From JAITWN01 sp034002745 (GTDB lineage Bacteria > Pseudomonadota > Gammaproteobacteria > SZUA-140): DNA of 46,848 bases. Positions 31,474 through 39,630 of this stretch are shown piece after piece. Made by a program: the position numbers and the translations under genes. Numbering within the stretch: the first letter of the stretch is position 1; each line of letters opens with the position of its first letter. Under the pieces are notes generated by a model. The model saw nothing but the letters and a program-made list of their open reading frames with translations. It was not told the DNA's origin and ran no database searches. The stretch is taken from positions 1-46,848 of the forward strand of contig JAVEZY010000019.1 in assembly GCA_034002745.1 (NCBI GenBank), written 5' to 3'.

Positions 31474-32439
31474 ATGCATATCCTTACCGGTTTCCGCAGT
31501 TCCGTCCGCGCTCTCGTCCCTTGCCTCGCATTGACCTCCAGCCTGCTGATCGCGGGCTGCGGCGGCGATGACGACGCCGATTCCAGCCAGACGGGAACCG
31601 CATCGTTTTCGATCAAGGACGCGCCGGTCGATGGTGTGAGCGAGGTGGTGGTCACGTTCGACCGCATCGACCTCAAGCCGCGCAATGGGGCCGTCGAGCG
31701 CTTTGAACTGGATCCGCCCAGGACCGTCGACCTCCTCGCGTTGCAGGGGACCGATGCCGCCGCTCTCATCGACGCCGTCGAGCTCCCCTCTGGACAATAC
31801 GACTGGATGCGTCTGTATGTGGTGACCGACGGTTCGGAAGTCGTCGAGGTTCTGGGCGGCGAGTTCGATCTCTTCATCCCCGGCTCCCATCCCCCCTCCA
31901 GCAACCCGAACCAGCGCTTCCTGCATCTGGCGCGTCCGTTCGTGATCCCTGCCGGCGGGCATGCGGATTTCACCGTTGACGTCGAACTGCGCAAGGCGCT
32001 GATCAAGCGGACCAGTGGCCCCGGCAGCCCCTTCTACATGCTGCGTCCTTCTCTCCGCCTGGTGGATAACTCCGCGACGGGCACGCTGACCGGCACTGCA
32101 CCGCACTGCACGAGCGACCTGAGTTCCGGAGGGAATGCCGTGTACGTCTATGAGGGAGCCGGCGCGGTGCCGGGCGACGTCTTCGTTGGTGAGGACGGTG
32201 ACGAACTGCTCCGGAGCGATGGCGCCGATCACCCGCTCACGCTCGCCAACGTTACCCTGGATACCGAAAGCGGACTGTGGCGGTACACGGTGGGCTTTCT
32301 GCCAGCCGGCGTCTACAGCATCGCGTTCACCTGTCAGGCACGCGAGGACGAGCCGGGCAGCCAGGACGACATTGGTCTGAGTTCACCGACCGATGTGACG
32401 ATCACCGCCGGCGAGACGTTCGAACTGAATCTGGATTGA
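31474..32439 (+). CDS. DUF4382 domain lipoprotein
   Basis: The 321-residue protein begins with a lipoprotein signal peptide: hydrophobic LVPCLALTSSLLIAGCGGDDD, lipobox LIAG-C. Residues about 45-200 form a DUF4382 domain: TASFSIKDAPVDGVSEVVVTFDRIDL, VDLLALQG and LPSGQYDWMRLYV. A C-terminal part (about 205-321) looks like a carboxypeptidase-regulatory beta-sandwich with LPAGVYSIAFTCQA. The family function is unknown; members are probably cell-envelope proteins. The DD after the lipid Cys region may influence sorting. It converges with the N-ATPase operon. Confidence 0.85.
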   Translation: MHILTGFRSSVRALVPCLALTSSLLIAGCGGDDDADSSQTGTASFSIKDAPVDGVSEVVVTFDRIDLKPRNGAVERFELDPPRTVDLLALQGTDAAALIDAVELPSGQYDWMRLYVVTDGSEVVEVLGGEFDLFIPGSHPPSSNPNQRFLHLARPFVIPAGGHADFTVDVELRKALIKRTSGPGSPFYMLRPSLRLVDNSATGTLTGTAPHCTSDLSSGGNAVYVYEGAGAVPGDVFVGEDGDELLRSDGADHPLTLANVTLDTESGLWRYTVGFLPAGVYSIAFTCQAREDEPGSQDDIGLSSPTDVTITAGETFELNLD

Positions 32440-32537
32440 CCGCCGTGGCGGCCGCGATCCGGCCAGCGCCTGCTGGCAATCCAGCGCGCCGCTCATGCGC
32501 CGTGCCTGGTACCGAAAAGGCAGGGCATCGTTCCGGA

Positions 32538-33443
32538 TCAGTACCGCCCATCCCGGCTCTCGTCGCTGGTCAGTGTCTCGAAGCCGGCGACGATGTCGAG
32601 GAGCTCTTCCGTGATCGACTGCTGTCGCCCGCGGTGATAATCGAGCGCAAGCCGACCGAGGTGGTCCTGGATGTTCTTTTCCGCGGCGTGCATGGAAGCA
32701 AGGCGGCTGGCATTCTCGCTCGCCATGGATTCGGCGAAGGCGCGGTACAGGGCGACGAACAGGTGCTGGCGGATCAGCGCCGAGAACAGCCGGCGCCAGT
32801 CCATGGTGAACATGGGCACGGTGCGCGAGATCCAGTTCCTCGCCGCCAGCCGTTCCAGCCAGGCGCGCTCGACGGGCAGGAGTTGCATCTTGCCCGGCCG
32901 CGAACCCGCGGGAGGACTCGGCCTGTGGTGAATGACCAGGAATTGCTCGACGCCGTTGCGGAAGCGGAGCTCCTCGACCGCGAGCAGCACGTCGTTGACC
33001 GCCGGGAAGATGCCGGCGATCGAACTCGGCATCGGAAACCGCCCGCCGACTGAACAGCCGGCGTCTTCCAGCCGGCCCATGACGCGCGCACCGACCACCA
33101 GCACCGTGCGATCTTCCTGCGCGGCGCCGAGCGCATCGATCTGTTCGAGCGCGAAGCTTGCCACCTGGTCGTTGAAAGAGCCGCACATCCCCTGGTCGGA
33201 ACCGAATACGATGATCGCGCAGTGCTGCCCCGGCACCGTCTCCGCCGCGATGGCTTCGGGCCGGTTGCGCAGGACGACCTGCAGGCCCGCCTCGATGGTG
33301 CGATGGTACTCGCCAAGCGATTCCACCGCGGCTTCGTACTGCCGGACATTCGCCGCGGCAAGCGCCTTCATCACCCGGACCACGGCGTACAGATCTTCCG
33401 CGGTCTCGATGCGACGGCGCATCGCATCGAGGGTTTGCGTCAT
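32538..33443 (-). CDS. atpG: N-ATPase gamma subunit
   Basis: The 301-residue product is the central-stalk gamma subunit, last gene of the N-ATPase operon. The N-terminal helix MTQTLDAMRRRIETAEDLYAVVRVMKALAAANV and the C-terminal helix ending RQQSITEELLDIVAGFETL are the coiled-coil ends typical of gamma. The middle IIVFGSDQGMCGSFN is the conserved Rossmann-like core. The sequence is diverged from housekeeping gamma, as in other N-ATPases. The start overlaps the atpA stop by 4 bp (ATGA). Confidence 0.92.
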   Translation of the reverse strand: MTQTLDAMRRRIETAEDLYAVVRVMKALAAANVRQYEAAVESLGEYHRTIEAGLQVVLRNRPEAIAAETVPGQHCAIIVFGSDQGMCGSFNDQVASFALEQIDALGAAQEDRTVLVVGARVMGRLEDAGCSVGGRFPMPSSIAGIFPAVNDVLLAVEELRFRNGVEQFLVIHHRPSPPAGSRPGKMQLLPVERAWLERLAARNWISRTVPMFTMDWRRLFSALIRQHLFVALYRAFAESMASENASRLASMHAAEKNIQDHLGRLALDYHRGRQQSITEELLDIVAGFETLTSDESRDGRY

Positions 33444-35005
33444 TGCGTGTCCTCCGCGATGCCTGCGAGCGCGTTGCGGATGACGCGACGCAGCGCCTCA
33501 CGGTCTTCCTCGGTCAGCTTCGCGCCGGACTCCATGCGCCGGGCGAGTTCCGCCAACTCCGCGGTGACCGCGCCGCGGATCGCGCGCTCCGCTTCGGCCA
33601 CCTTTTCCAGGGGCACCGCGTTCAGGAGTCCCTCGCTGGCAGCAAGCAGGACGGCCACCTGTTCCGGCACCGGCATCGGCTGGTACTGGAGCTGCTGGAA
33701 TACCTCACGCACCCGGCGCCCCTGTTCCAGCGTGGCGACAGCGGCATCATCGAGACGGGTGCCGAAACGGGCAAAGACCTCCAGTTCCTCGAACTGTGCA
33801 TAGGAAAGCCGGAGTGCTCCGGCGACGGCGCGGTAGCAGGGCAACTGGGCCTTGCCGCCGACGCGCGATACCGACCTGCCGACGTCCACCGCCGGCAGGG
33901 TCCCCTTCCGGAACAGTTGCGGCGACAGAATGATCTGTCCGTCGGTGATCGAGATCAGGTTGGTGGGAATGTAGGCGGAGATGTTCTGGGACTGCGTTTC
34001 CGCGATCGGCAGCGCCGTCAGCGATCCGCCGCCGTACTCCTTGCGCAGCTGCGTCGCGCGCTCGAGCAGCCGCGAGTGAACATAGAAGATGTCCCCCGGG
34101 TACGCCTCGCGGCCCGGTGGGCGACGCAGCAGCAGCGACAGTTCGCGATAGGCGCGCGCATGACGGGTGAGGTCGTCGTAGACGATGAGCACGTCCCTGC
34201 CCTGCTCCATGAAGTACTCGGCGATAGTGGTCGCCGCGTACGGCGCGATGTACTGCACGCCGGGCGGCTCGTCTCCCGATGCGACCACGGCGATGCAGTA
34301 CGACATCGCATCGTGACGCCGCAGGTGCGCGAGGAACTCGGCCACCGCCGAACTGCGCTGGCCGATGCTGCAGTAGACGCAGAGCACGTCCTTGTCGCGC
34401 TGGTTGAGGATGGTGTCCAGGGCGATGGCGGTCTTGCCGGTCTGGCGGTCCCCCAGGATCAGCTCGCGCTGCCCGCGCCCGATCGGCAACAGCGAATCGA
34501 TCACCTTCAGGCCGGTCTGCAAGGGCCTGCTGACCGGCGCCCGGTGCAGGATGGGCGCCGCCGGCCGCTCGACGGGGCGTCGTTCGCGCAACCGGATCGG
34601 GCCCCGTTCATCGAGCGGCATGCCCAGAGCATCGACGACGCGACCGATGAGCTTCCCGCCGACCGGCACGTCCAGGATGCGACCGGTACGATGAGCGAAG
34701 CTGCCCGCGTTCAAGTTCTGGTTCGGGCCCAGCAACACCACCCCGACTTCGTCCGGGTCGAGGTTGTAGGCCATGCCGAGCAGGCCGCCGTGCAGTCTTA
34801 CCAGTTCCTCCGCCTGGACGCCGGGCAGCCCGCGCAGGCGGACGACGCCCGGTGCGACCGAGATCACCCGGCCGACTTCCCGCGCGGTCAACTCCGCGCG
34901 TCCGCTCGCCAGCACGTCCTCGACGATGCCCAGCGCCTGCTCGATGGAAGCCTGCAAGGCCCCCCCCGGGGAGTGCGGATCCTTGCCGCTATCGGAGCTC
35001 GGCAT
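33440..35005 (-). CDS. atpA: N-ATPase alpha subunit
   Basis: The 521-residue product is the alpha subunit of an F-type ATPase. It has the beta-barrel start (VGRVISVAPGVVRLRGL), the Walker A GDRQTGKTAIALD, ALGMPLDERGP, the YDDLTRHARAYRELSLLLRRPPGREAYPGDIFYVHSRLLERA stretch in pieces typical of alpha, and SITDGQIIL. It lies seventh after atpF in the minus-strand operon, with a 17-bp overlap to atpF. Confidence 0.95.
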   Translation of the reverse strand: MPSSDSGKDPHSPGGALQASIEQALGIVEDVLASGRAELTAREVGRVISVAPGVVRLRGLPGVQAEELVRLHGGLLGMAYNLDPDEVGVVLLGPNQNLNAGSFAHRTGRILDVPVGGKLIGRVVDALGMPLDERGPIRLRERRPVERPAAPILHRAPVSRPLQTGLKVIDSLLPIGRGQRELILGDRQTGKTAIALDTILNQRDKDVLCVYCSIGQRSSAVAEFLAHLRRHDAMSYCIAVVASGDEPPGVQYIAPYAATTIAEYFMEQGRDVLIVYDDLTRHARAYRELSLLLRRPPGREAYPGDIFYVHSRLLERATQLRKEYGGGSLTALPIAETQSQNISAYIPTNLISITDGQIILSPQLFRKGTLPAVDVGRSVSRVGGKAQLPCYRAVAGALRLSYAQFEELEVFARFGTRLDDAAVATLEQGRRVREVFQQLQYQPMPVPEQVAVLLAASEGLLNAVPLEKVAEAERAIRGAVTAELAELARRMESGAKLTEEDREALRRVIRNALAGIAEDTQ

Positions 35006-35771
35006 GACTCCCGGCGCTCTCTTCCAGGGCCTCGAACACGCGCGCTTCCAGACTCTCCAGGTAGGAGTCCAGGTTCCAGGCCAGGCGGTGCGAATGGGCG
35101 CGCAACTCGATGCCGCAGATCAACTCCGGAACCGTGGTGAAGCGCACCTCGAGGCTGTCATCCAGATGGTGGCGCAGCGATGCGGTCAGATCCTTGCGCG
35201 CTTCCTCGCCGACCGGGAACGCCGTGCACACCTCCACCTGAGGACTCATGCCACGCGCCGCCGTGAGGATCGCCTCCCGCTCGGCCGGTTCGAGAATGCG
35301 GATCCGCTCGATGAAGACCTTCAGGATCTGCTCCTCGAGCTCGGCGTCGGCCAGCTCCCTCAGGCTCCGGCTGGCCAGGGTGAAGACTCCCTGCCCCAGG
35401 CGTTCGCGGATATCCTGCAGCAACGCGACCCGCTCCCGCTCCAGCGCCTCCAGCCATTGCGCCTGCGCCCGTTCCGCCTCCAGACGCGCCTGCTCCATCA
35501 TCTGCTCGCGATGGGAGTCGGCCTCGTCGCTCGCTTGTGCGAGCATCTGGGCGCGCTGCCTGTCGAACTCGCGGTTCCGGGACCGGAACGCTTCCGCTTC
35601 CTGCTTGGCCGCCGCGCGTTCGCGCGCGGCCTCTTCCAGGCGGCCGGCGATGTGCGCTTCCCGCGCGTTCATGGCGCCGATGAGCCTGGCGTAGAAGAGA
35701 TGCCTGAGCAGCGCGACGAGGACGAGGAAATTGACGACCTGAGCGCCCAGCGTGAACCAGTCCAGCGCCAT
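34989..35771 (-). CDS. atpF: N-ATPase b subunit, long form with delta-like C terminus
   Basis: The 260-residue product is far longer than an ordinary b subunit (about 160). It has one N-terminal membrane segment (about residues 8-25, QVVNFLVLVALLRHLFYA), a long charged coiled coil (about 38-150) and a C-terminal part (about 155-245) that includes TAFPVGEEARKDL and VPELICGIELRAHSHRLAWNLDSYL, recalling the end of the delta (OSCP) subunit. The operon has no separate atpH, so a fused b-delta stator is likely. The start directly abuts the atpE stop. Confidence 0.9.
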   Translation of the reverse strand: MALDWFTLGAQVVNFLVLVALLRHLFYARLIGAMNAREAHIAGRLEEAARERAAAKQEAEAFRSRNREFDRQRAQMLAQASDEADSHREQMMEQARLEAERAQAQWLEALERERVALLQDIRERLGQGVFTLASRSLRELADAELEEQILKVFIERIRILEPAEREAILTAARGMSPQVEVCTAFPVGEEARKDLTASLRHHLDDSLEVRFTTVPELICGIELRAHSHRLAWNLDSYLESLEARVFEALEESAGSHAELR

Positions 35772-36053
35772 CTATTGCGCTCCCGCGACGCCCGCGAAGT
35801 GATTCCAGAACGGGTTGGCAAAAATCAGGATCATGGAAACCACGAAGCAGTAGATCGCCGACGATTCGGTCATCGCCAGACCGATGAACAGCGTCCGCGA
35901 GATGACCGGAGCTGCGTCCGGCTGTTGCGCCAGCGCGCCCATGGCGCGCGATACCGCCCAGCCCTCGCCGATGGCAGTGATCGGCGCGCCGATGCCGACC
36001 GTGGCTCCCGCCATGATGATGGAGATCATGCCAATCAACTCCAGACTATCCAT
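35772..36053 (-). CDS. atpE: N-ATPase c subunit with Na+-type ligand set
   Basis: The 93-residue c-ring subunit has two membrane helices joined by a polar loop (LAQQPDAAP). Helix 2 reads MTESSAIYCFVV: Glu followed by Ser, then Tyr five residues after the Glu, which matches the Na+ ligands of Ilyobacter c (ES..xY). Helix 1 contains AIGEGWAVS, placing a second Glu where Ilyobacter has the ligand Gln (GQG). These features fit the Na+-translocating N-ATPase family. Start 36053 (MDSLELIG) overlaps the atpB end by 8 bp; the longer frame to 36125 lies inside atpB. Confidence 0.95.
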   Translation of the reverse strand: MDSLELIGMISIIMAGATVGIGAPITAIGEGWAVSRAMGALAQQPDAAPVISRTLFIGLAMTESSAIYCFVVSMILIFANPFWNHFAGVAGAQ

Positions 36054-36765
36054 GTGTCCGTTCCTCTTCTTCTGCGTCGGGTGTCCTGGCGGTCTGCTCC
36101 TCATGGGCGCGCGAGGCCGAGGCAACGAAGACCAGCGCCAGGATCGAAAAAATGTAGGCCTGGATCACGCCGATCAGCAGACCCAGTGCGTTCATGACGA
36201 TGGGAAAGAACAGGGGCGCGATCGCCAGCGCGGTAGCGGTGATCATCGTCCCGCTCATCATGTTGCCGAACAGGCGGATCGACAGCGAAATCGTCCGCGT
36301 CAGCTCGCCGATGAGATTGAAGGGCAGCATCATCGGGGTTGGCTGCAGATACGAGTTCAGGAACGGCCGCAGGCCGCGGGCGGTGATGCCGAAGGCCGGG
36401 ACGGCCACGAACACGCACAGCGCCAGCGCGCTCGTGGTCGACACCGAGCCTGTGGGCGGATGGAAACCGGGGACGATCACCAGCACGTTGGAGAGCAGGA
36501 TGAACAGGAACAGCGTGCCGATGAATGGCAGATAGCGGTCCACATCCGTCTGCACCACGTCCCGGATCTGTGCCCGGATGCCGTTCAGCACGATCTCGAG
36601 CAAGAGCTGGCCGCGTGATACGGACACTCCGGTCGACAACTTGCGTGTCACCGCCCAGGAGCCCAGGACGAGAATCGCCATCACTATCCAAGTGAACACC
36701 AGCGTGGCCGAGATGCGAATCGAGCCGGCCTGCCAGTAGACGATCGTGTCGGGAGTGATGTTCAC
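36046..36765 (-). CDS. atpB: N-ATPase a subunit
   Basis: The 239-residue product is the stator a subunit, an ion-channel partner of the c ring. The conserved arginine is in SIRLFGNMMSG, preceded by LIGELTRTISL, and the C-terminal helix has GVIQAYIFSILALVFV. The GTG start at 36765 overlaps the atpR stop (GTGA). The frame extends to 37059 but only through atpR, so the GTG is preferred. Confidence 0.93.
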   Translation of the reverse strand: MNITPDTIVYWQAGSIRISATLVFTWIVMAILVLGSWAVTRKLSTGVSVSRGQLLLEIVLNGIRAQIRDVVQTDVDRYLPFIGTLFLFILLSNVLVIVPGFHPPTGSVSTTSALALCVFVAVPAFGITARGLRPFLNSYLQPTPMMLPFNLIGELTRTISLSIRLFGNMMSGTMITATALAIAPLFFPIVMNALGLLIGVIQAYIFSILALVFVASASRAHEEQTARTPDAEEEERTHG

Positions 36766-37067
36766 GGCTGCACGCCCTCGCCGCCGACGGTCGCAGTCCG
36801 GGCGGGCCGAAGCCGGGAGACCAGCGCCTGGCGGGCAACGATGAAGCCGCCCAGGCAGGCCAGCATGCGTTCCCAGCTCCCGTCCATGACCAGGTAGAAG
36901 CCCGCCAGCGTCAGGCTCAGGCGCAGCACCAGGCTCCCCCCGAACAGCAGCGTCGGCCTGTCCGCACCGGGAAGCCGCCGCACGGTCAGCCACAGGCCGC
37001 CGAAATAAATAAGGCCCAGCCCCGCGCCCGCGATTACGGCCGGAACCAGCGCCATCCAACCACTCAT
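36762..37067 (-). CDS. atpR: N-ATPase AtpR subunit
   Basis: The 101-residue protein has three membrane segments with an Arg between them: GLGLIYFGGLWLTVRRL, LLFGGSLVLRLSLTLAGFYLVM and MLACLGGFIVARQALV. Small size, three segments, R residues inside or at segment ends and position between atpQ and atpB identify AtpR, a protein found only in N-ATPase operons and thought to help c-ring assembly. It overlaps atpQ and atpB by 4 bp each. Confidence 0.9.
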   Translation of the reverse strand: MSGWMALVPAVIAGAGLGLIYFGGLWLTVRRLPGADRPTLLFGGSLVLRLSLTLAGFYLVMDGSWERMLACLGGFIVARQALVSRLRPARTATVGGEGVQP

Positions 37068-37399
37068 CGATCGCCTTCCCTTTCTTCGTCTTCTTCGATC
37101 ATCTTAGACTCCAGGTTGACCCAATACCACGCGTTCAGGCATCCCAGCGTCACTCCGGCCAGGAGCAGCGCCAGAGACCACGAGAACGGGCCCGGCCAGT
37201 TGCGGTCGATCCAGACGCCGAGCAGCACGCCGAGCACGGTCGGCACCGCGACCGACCAGCCGACGACGCCGGCCGCGCCCAGCCCATGCCATAGTGTCCG
37301 GTCCCGGGTCCGGCGCGCGCGGGCCTTGCGCCGTTCCTTCGCTCCAATTTCCTCGCTCAGCCCCCTGCTCCCGCTCGGCGGCGATTCTTCCTCGGGCAT
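37064..37399 (-). CDS. atpQ: N-ATPase AtpQ subunit (AtpI-like)
   Basis: The 111-residue protein has a charged N-terminal part and two membrane segments (WSVAVPTVLGVLLGVWID and SLALLLAGVTLGCLNAWYWV), the pattern of AtpI/AtpQ, and a short acidic tail. AtpI-like proteins bind Mg2+ or help c-ring assembly. The start MPEEESPP (37399) lies 4 bp after the atpC stop; a longer frame to 37462 lies inside atpC. It is specific to the N-ATPase arrangement together with atpR. Confidence 0.88.
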   Translation of the reverse strand: MPEEESPPSGSRGLSEEIGAKERRKARARRTRDRTLWHGLGAAGVVGWSVAVPTVLGVLLGVWIDRNWPGPFSWSLALLLAGVTLGCLNAWYWVNLESKMIEEDEEREGDR

Positions 37400-37403
37400 G
37401 GCC

Positions 37404-37790
37404 TCATCCCTCCCACTCGAGGATCTGGTGCACCAGGTTGGCCTCGAGGCGATCGAGGGCAAGCCGTGCCTTCTGTTCCTGTTCTCCCATCTCCTGGAAC
37501 TGCGTGAGCACCGCCTGCCGCAGTTCGCCGAGCCTGCCCTCGAGGGCGTTCCGGGTCGACACCAGCACCTGCGAGCCGTGCTTCACCAGAATCCCCTCGT
37601 CGACGGCGAGAAACGTCTCCTCGCCTTGCGCTGAGGTGAGGGTGAGGATGCCGGGGACCAGCGCCGCCACGAAATCGATGTGCTGCGGCAGCAGGCAGAA
37701 GGAACCGTTCTGCGCCTCGGCCACCAGCTTCACGGCCTCCTGCTCCAGCAGGACCCCGGAGGGCAGGATGGTCTTCACCATCATGCTCAT
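37404..37790 (-). CDS. atpC: N-ATPase epsilon subunit
   Basis: The 128-residue product is the epsilon subunit: an N-terminal beta-sandwich with GSFCLLPQHIDFVAALVPGIL and VDEGILVKHGSQVLVST, then a two-helix C terminus. It is second in the operon and overlaps atpD by 4 bp. Placement of atpD and atpC first, ahead of the membrane genes, is the characteristic N-ATPase order, unlike the housekeeping atpIBEFHAGDC order. Confidence 0.92.
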   Translation of the reverse strand: MSMMVKTILPSGVLLEQEAVKLVAEAQNGSFCLLPQHIDFVAALVPGILTLTSAQGEETFLAVDEGILVKHGSQVLVSTRNALEGRLGELRQAVLTQFQEMGEQEQKARLALDRLEANLVHQILEWEG

Positions 37791-39172
37791 GGCTTCTTCG
37801 CTTCGTCGACGCCGCCGATCATGTACAGCGCGCTTTCGGGATAGTCGGCGAATTCATCGTTGAGGATGCGCTCGCAGCCTTCGAGCGTGTCCTCCAGGTT
37901 GATCATCTTGCCTTCCATGCTTGTGAACTGCTCCGTGGTGAAGAACGGCTGCGTCAGGAAGCGCTCCAGCCGCCGCGCCCGGTGGACCCTGCGCTGATCT
38001 TCACGCGACAGCTCTTCCAGTCCGAGCATGGCGATCACGTCCTTCAGCTCATCATAGGTCGCCAGAGTCTCGCGCACCTTGCGCGCCACGCGGTAATGCC
38101 GCTCACCGACCAGTGGCGGCGTCAGCATCTTGGACTCCGAGCGCAGCGGATCGATCGCCGGATAAAAGCCCTGGCTGGCACGCTCGCGCGAGAGGACGAT
38201 CAAGGCGGAAAGATGGCCGAAGGTGTGGGTGATCGCCGGATCCGTGAAGTCATCCGCCGGGACGTAGACGGCCTGCACCGAGGTGATGGCCGCCCCCTTC
38301 GTCGTGCAGATGCGTTCCTCCAGCTCGGCCAGCTCCGTCCCCAGCGTGGGCTGATAGCCCATGCGCGAGGGCAGCCGCCCCAGCAGGCCCGAGACCTCCG
38401 AGCCGGCCTGGATGAAGCGGAATACATTGTCGATCAGCAGCAGAACATCCTGCCGCGCGTCGTCACGGAAATACTCCGCCATGGTCAGCGCGGCGTGCCC
38501 GACCCTGAACCGGGCGCCGGGCGGCTCGTTCATCTGGCCGAACACCAGCACCGTCTTGTCCAGCACGCCCGCGGTACGGACGTCGCGCACCAGTTCTTCC
38601 GCTTCGCGCGAGCGCTCGCCGATACCGCAGAAGAGGGTGACGCCTCGGTGGCGGCCGGCGACGTTGTGGATCAGCTCGGTGATGAGCACTGTCTTTCCCA
38701 CGCCCGCACCGCCGAACATGCCCGCCTTGCCGCCGCGCTCCAGCGGCGTCAGCAGGTCGATCGCCTTTATCCCGGTGACGAAGACTTCGGACGTGGTGCC
38801 CTGCCCGGCCAGCGACACGGGCTGCCCACGCAGGGAACGCCACTCCCCGCCACGGAGAGAGTCACCCTCGTCGATCGCATCGCCAAAGACATTGACGACG
38901 CGGCCGAGCATCCGTTCGCCCACCGGCACCCGCAGGGAATGCCCCGTATCGACGATGGTGGCGCCGCGGGCGAGGCCAGCCGTCGGCGTCAGGGCGATAC
39001 CGCGCACGGTTTCCGGATCGAGATGACTGACCACCTCGACAACGATCCCGCGATCGCCGCCGGACCGCAGCTCACTGTAGAACTCGGGAAGGCCGTCGGG
39101 AAACCGCGCATCCACGACGCTGCCGCGCACCGATAGCACCGTCCCGCGGCGAAGCTCGTGATCAGCATCCAT
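37787..39172 (-). CDS. atpD: N-ATPase beta subunit
   Basis: The 461-residue product is the catalytic beta subunit. Walker A is GGAGVGKTVLITELI (about residue 150), the catalytic Glu is in CGIGERSREAEELV, and VLLLIDNVFRFIQAGSEVSGLLGRLPSRMGYQPTL, seen in parts, carries Walker B and the beta-type GRLPSRMGYQPTL. The end shows LSREDQRRVHRARRLERFLTQPF. It is the first gene of the nine-gene operon; ggag lies 9 nt before the start. No clear promoter is visible upstream. Confidence 0.95.
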   Translation of the reverse strand: MDADHELRRGTVLSVRGSVVDARFPDGLPEFYSELRSGGDRGIVVEVVSHLDPETVRGIALTPTAGLARGATIVDTGHSLRVPVGERMLGRVVNVFGDAIDEGDSLRGGEWRSLRGQPVSLAGQGTTSEVFVTGIKAIDLLTPLERGGKAGMFGGAGVGKTVLITELIHNVAGRHRGVTLFCGIGERSREAEELVRDVRTAGVLDKTVLVFGQMNEPPGARFRVGHAALTMAEYFRDDARQDVLLLIDNVFRFIQAGSEVSGLLGRLPSRMGYQPTLGTELAELEERICTTKGAAITSVQAVYVPADDFTDPAITHTFGHLSALIVLSRERASQGFYPAIDPLRSESKMLTPPLVGERHYRVARKVRETLATYDELKDVIAMLGLEELSREDQRRVHRARRLERFLTQPFFTTEQFTSMEGKMINLEDTLEGCERILNDEFADYPESALYMIGGVDEAKKP

Positions 39173-39267
39173 TCAGCATTCTCCAAAGGCGCACCATTGT
39201 GAGCGACTGTACGTCAGAAGCCCGTCGACGCGAAAGCCGGGCGGCGGAACCGCGGGGCCAAGGGGCG

Positions 39268-39314
39268 AAGGGGACAGTCCCCTTGGGCAGGAACACCGCA
39301 CGGGGACTGTCCCC
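39268..39314. repeat. Pair of REP-like palindromes (GGGGACAGTCCCC type)
   Basis: AAGGGGACAGTCCCCTT (39268-39284) is a perfect palindrome around one central base, and GGGGACTGTCCCC (39302-39314) is its inverted-orientation partner. Similar elements occur scattered in many proteobacterial genomes, often linked to REP-associated tyrosine transposases. Here they lie between the N-ATPase promoter region and the DUF2945 gene end. They could also act as terminator for the DUF2945 gene. Confidence 0.6.
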
Positions 39315-39341
39315 TCGCCAAACCAGCACGAAAGCAAAGAT

Positions 39342-39557
39342 TCAACGCGGCATCTTCTTCAGCGCTGAACCCTTGTGTGCCGCGATGTGATCGGTCTTGT
39401 CGCTGCGGATTTCGTACTGGGGATCATCCTTGCTGGCGCGGCGCGTGTGTCCCTTGTAATCGAAGTCATGCGTGTGCACCTTGATGATCCTGCCGCTGAC
39501 CTTGCCGGCCTCCGAATTCCAGCTCACGTGATCGCCAACCCGGAATCTGTGTGTCAT
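39342..39557 (-). CDS. DUF2945 (hypervirulence-associated TUDOR-like) small protein
   Basis: The 71-residue protein MTHRFRVGDHVSWNSEAGKV... shows the DUF2945 pattern: FRVGDHVSWNSE, GRIIKVHTHDFDYKG, DDPQYEIRSDKTDHIAAHKGSALKK. The family is a small basic SH3/TUDOR-like fold of unknown role. Start 39557 is the first Met of the domain; an upstream extension to 39608 lacks family sequence. It appears to be a single gene. Confidence 0.85.
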   Translation of the reverse strand: MTHRFRVGDHVSWNSEAGKVSGRIIKVHTHDFDYKGHTRRASKDDPQYEIRSDKTDHIAAHKGSALKKMPR

Positions 39558-39630
39558 GGCCTCCGCCTCCGGCAGGTCCGTGAGCGATGGCGTCCGGCCA
39601 CCGCCCACATGCTGTCACGATGCGCCGGCC

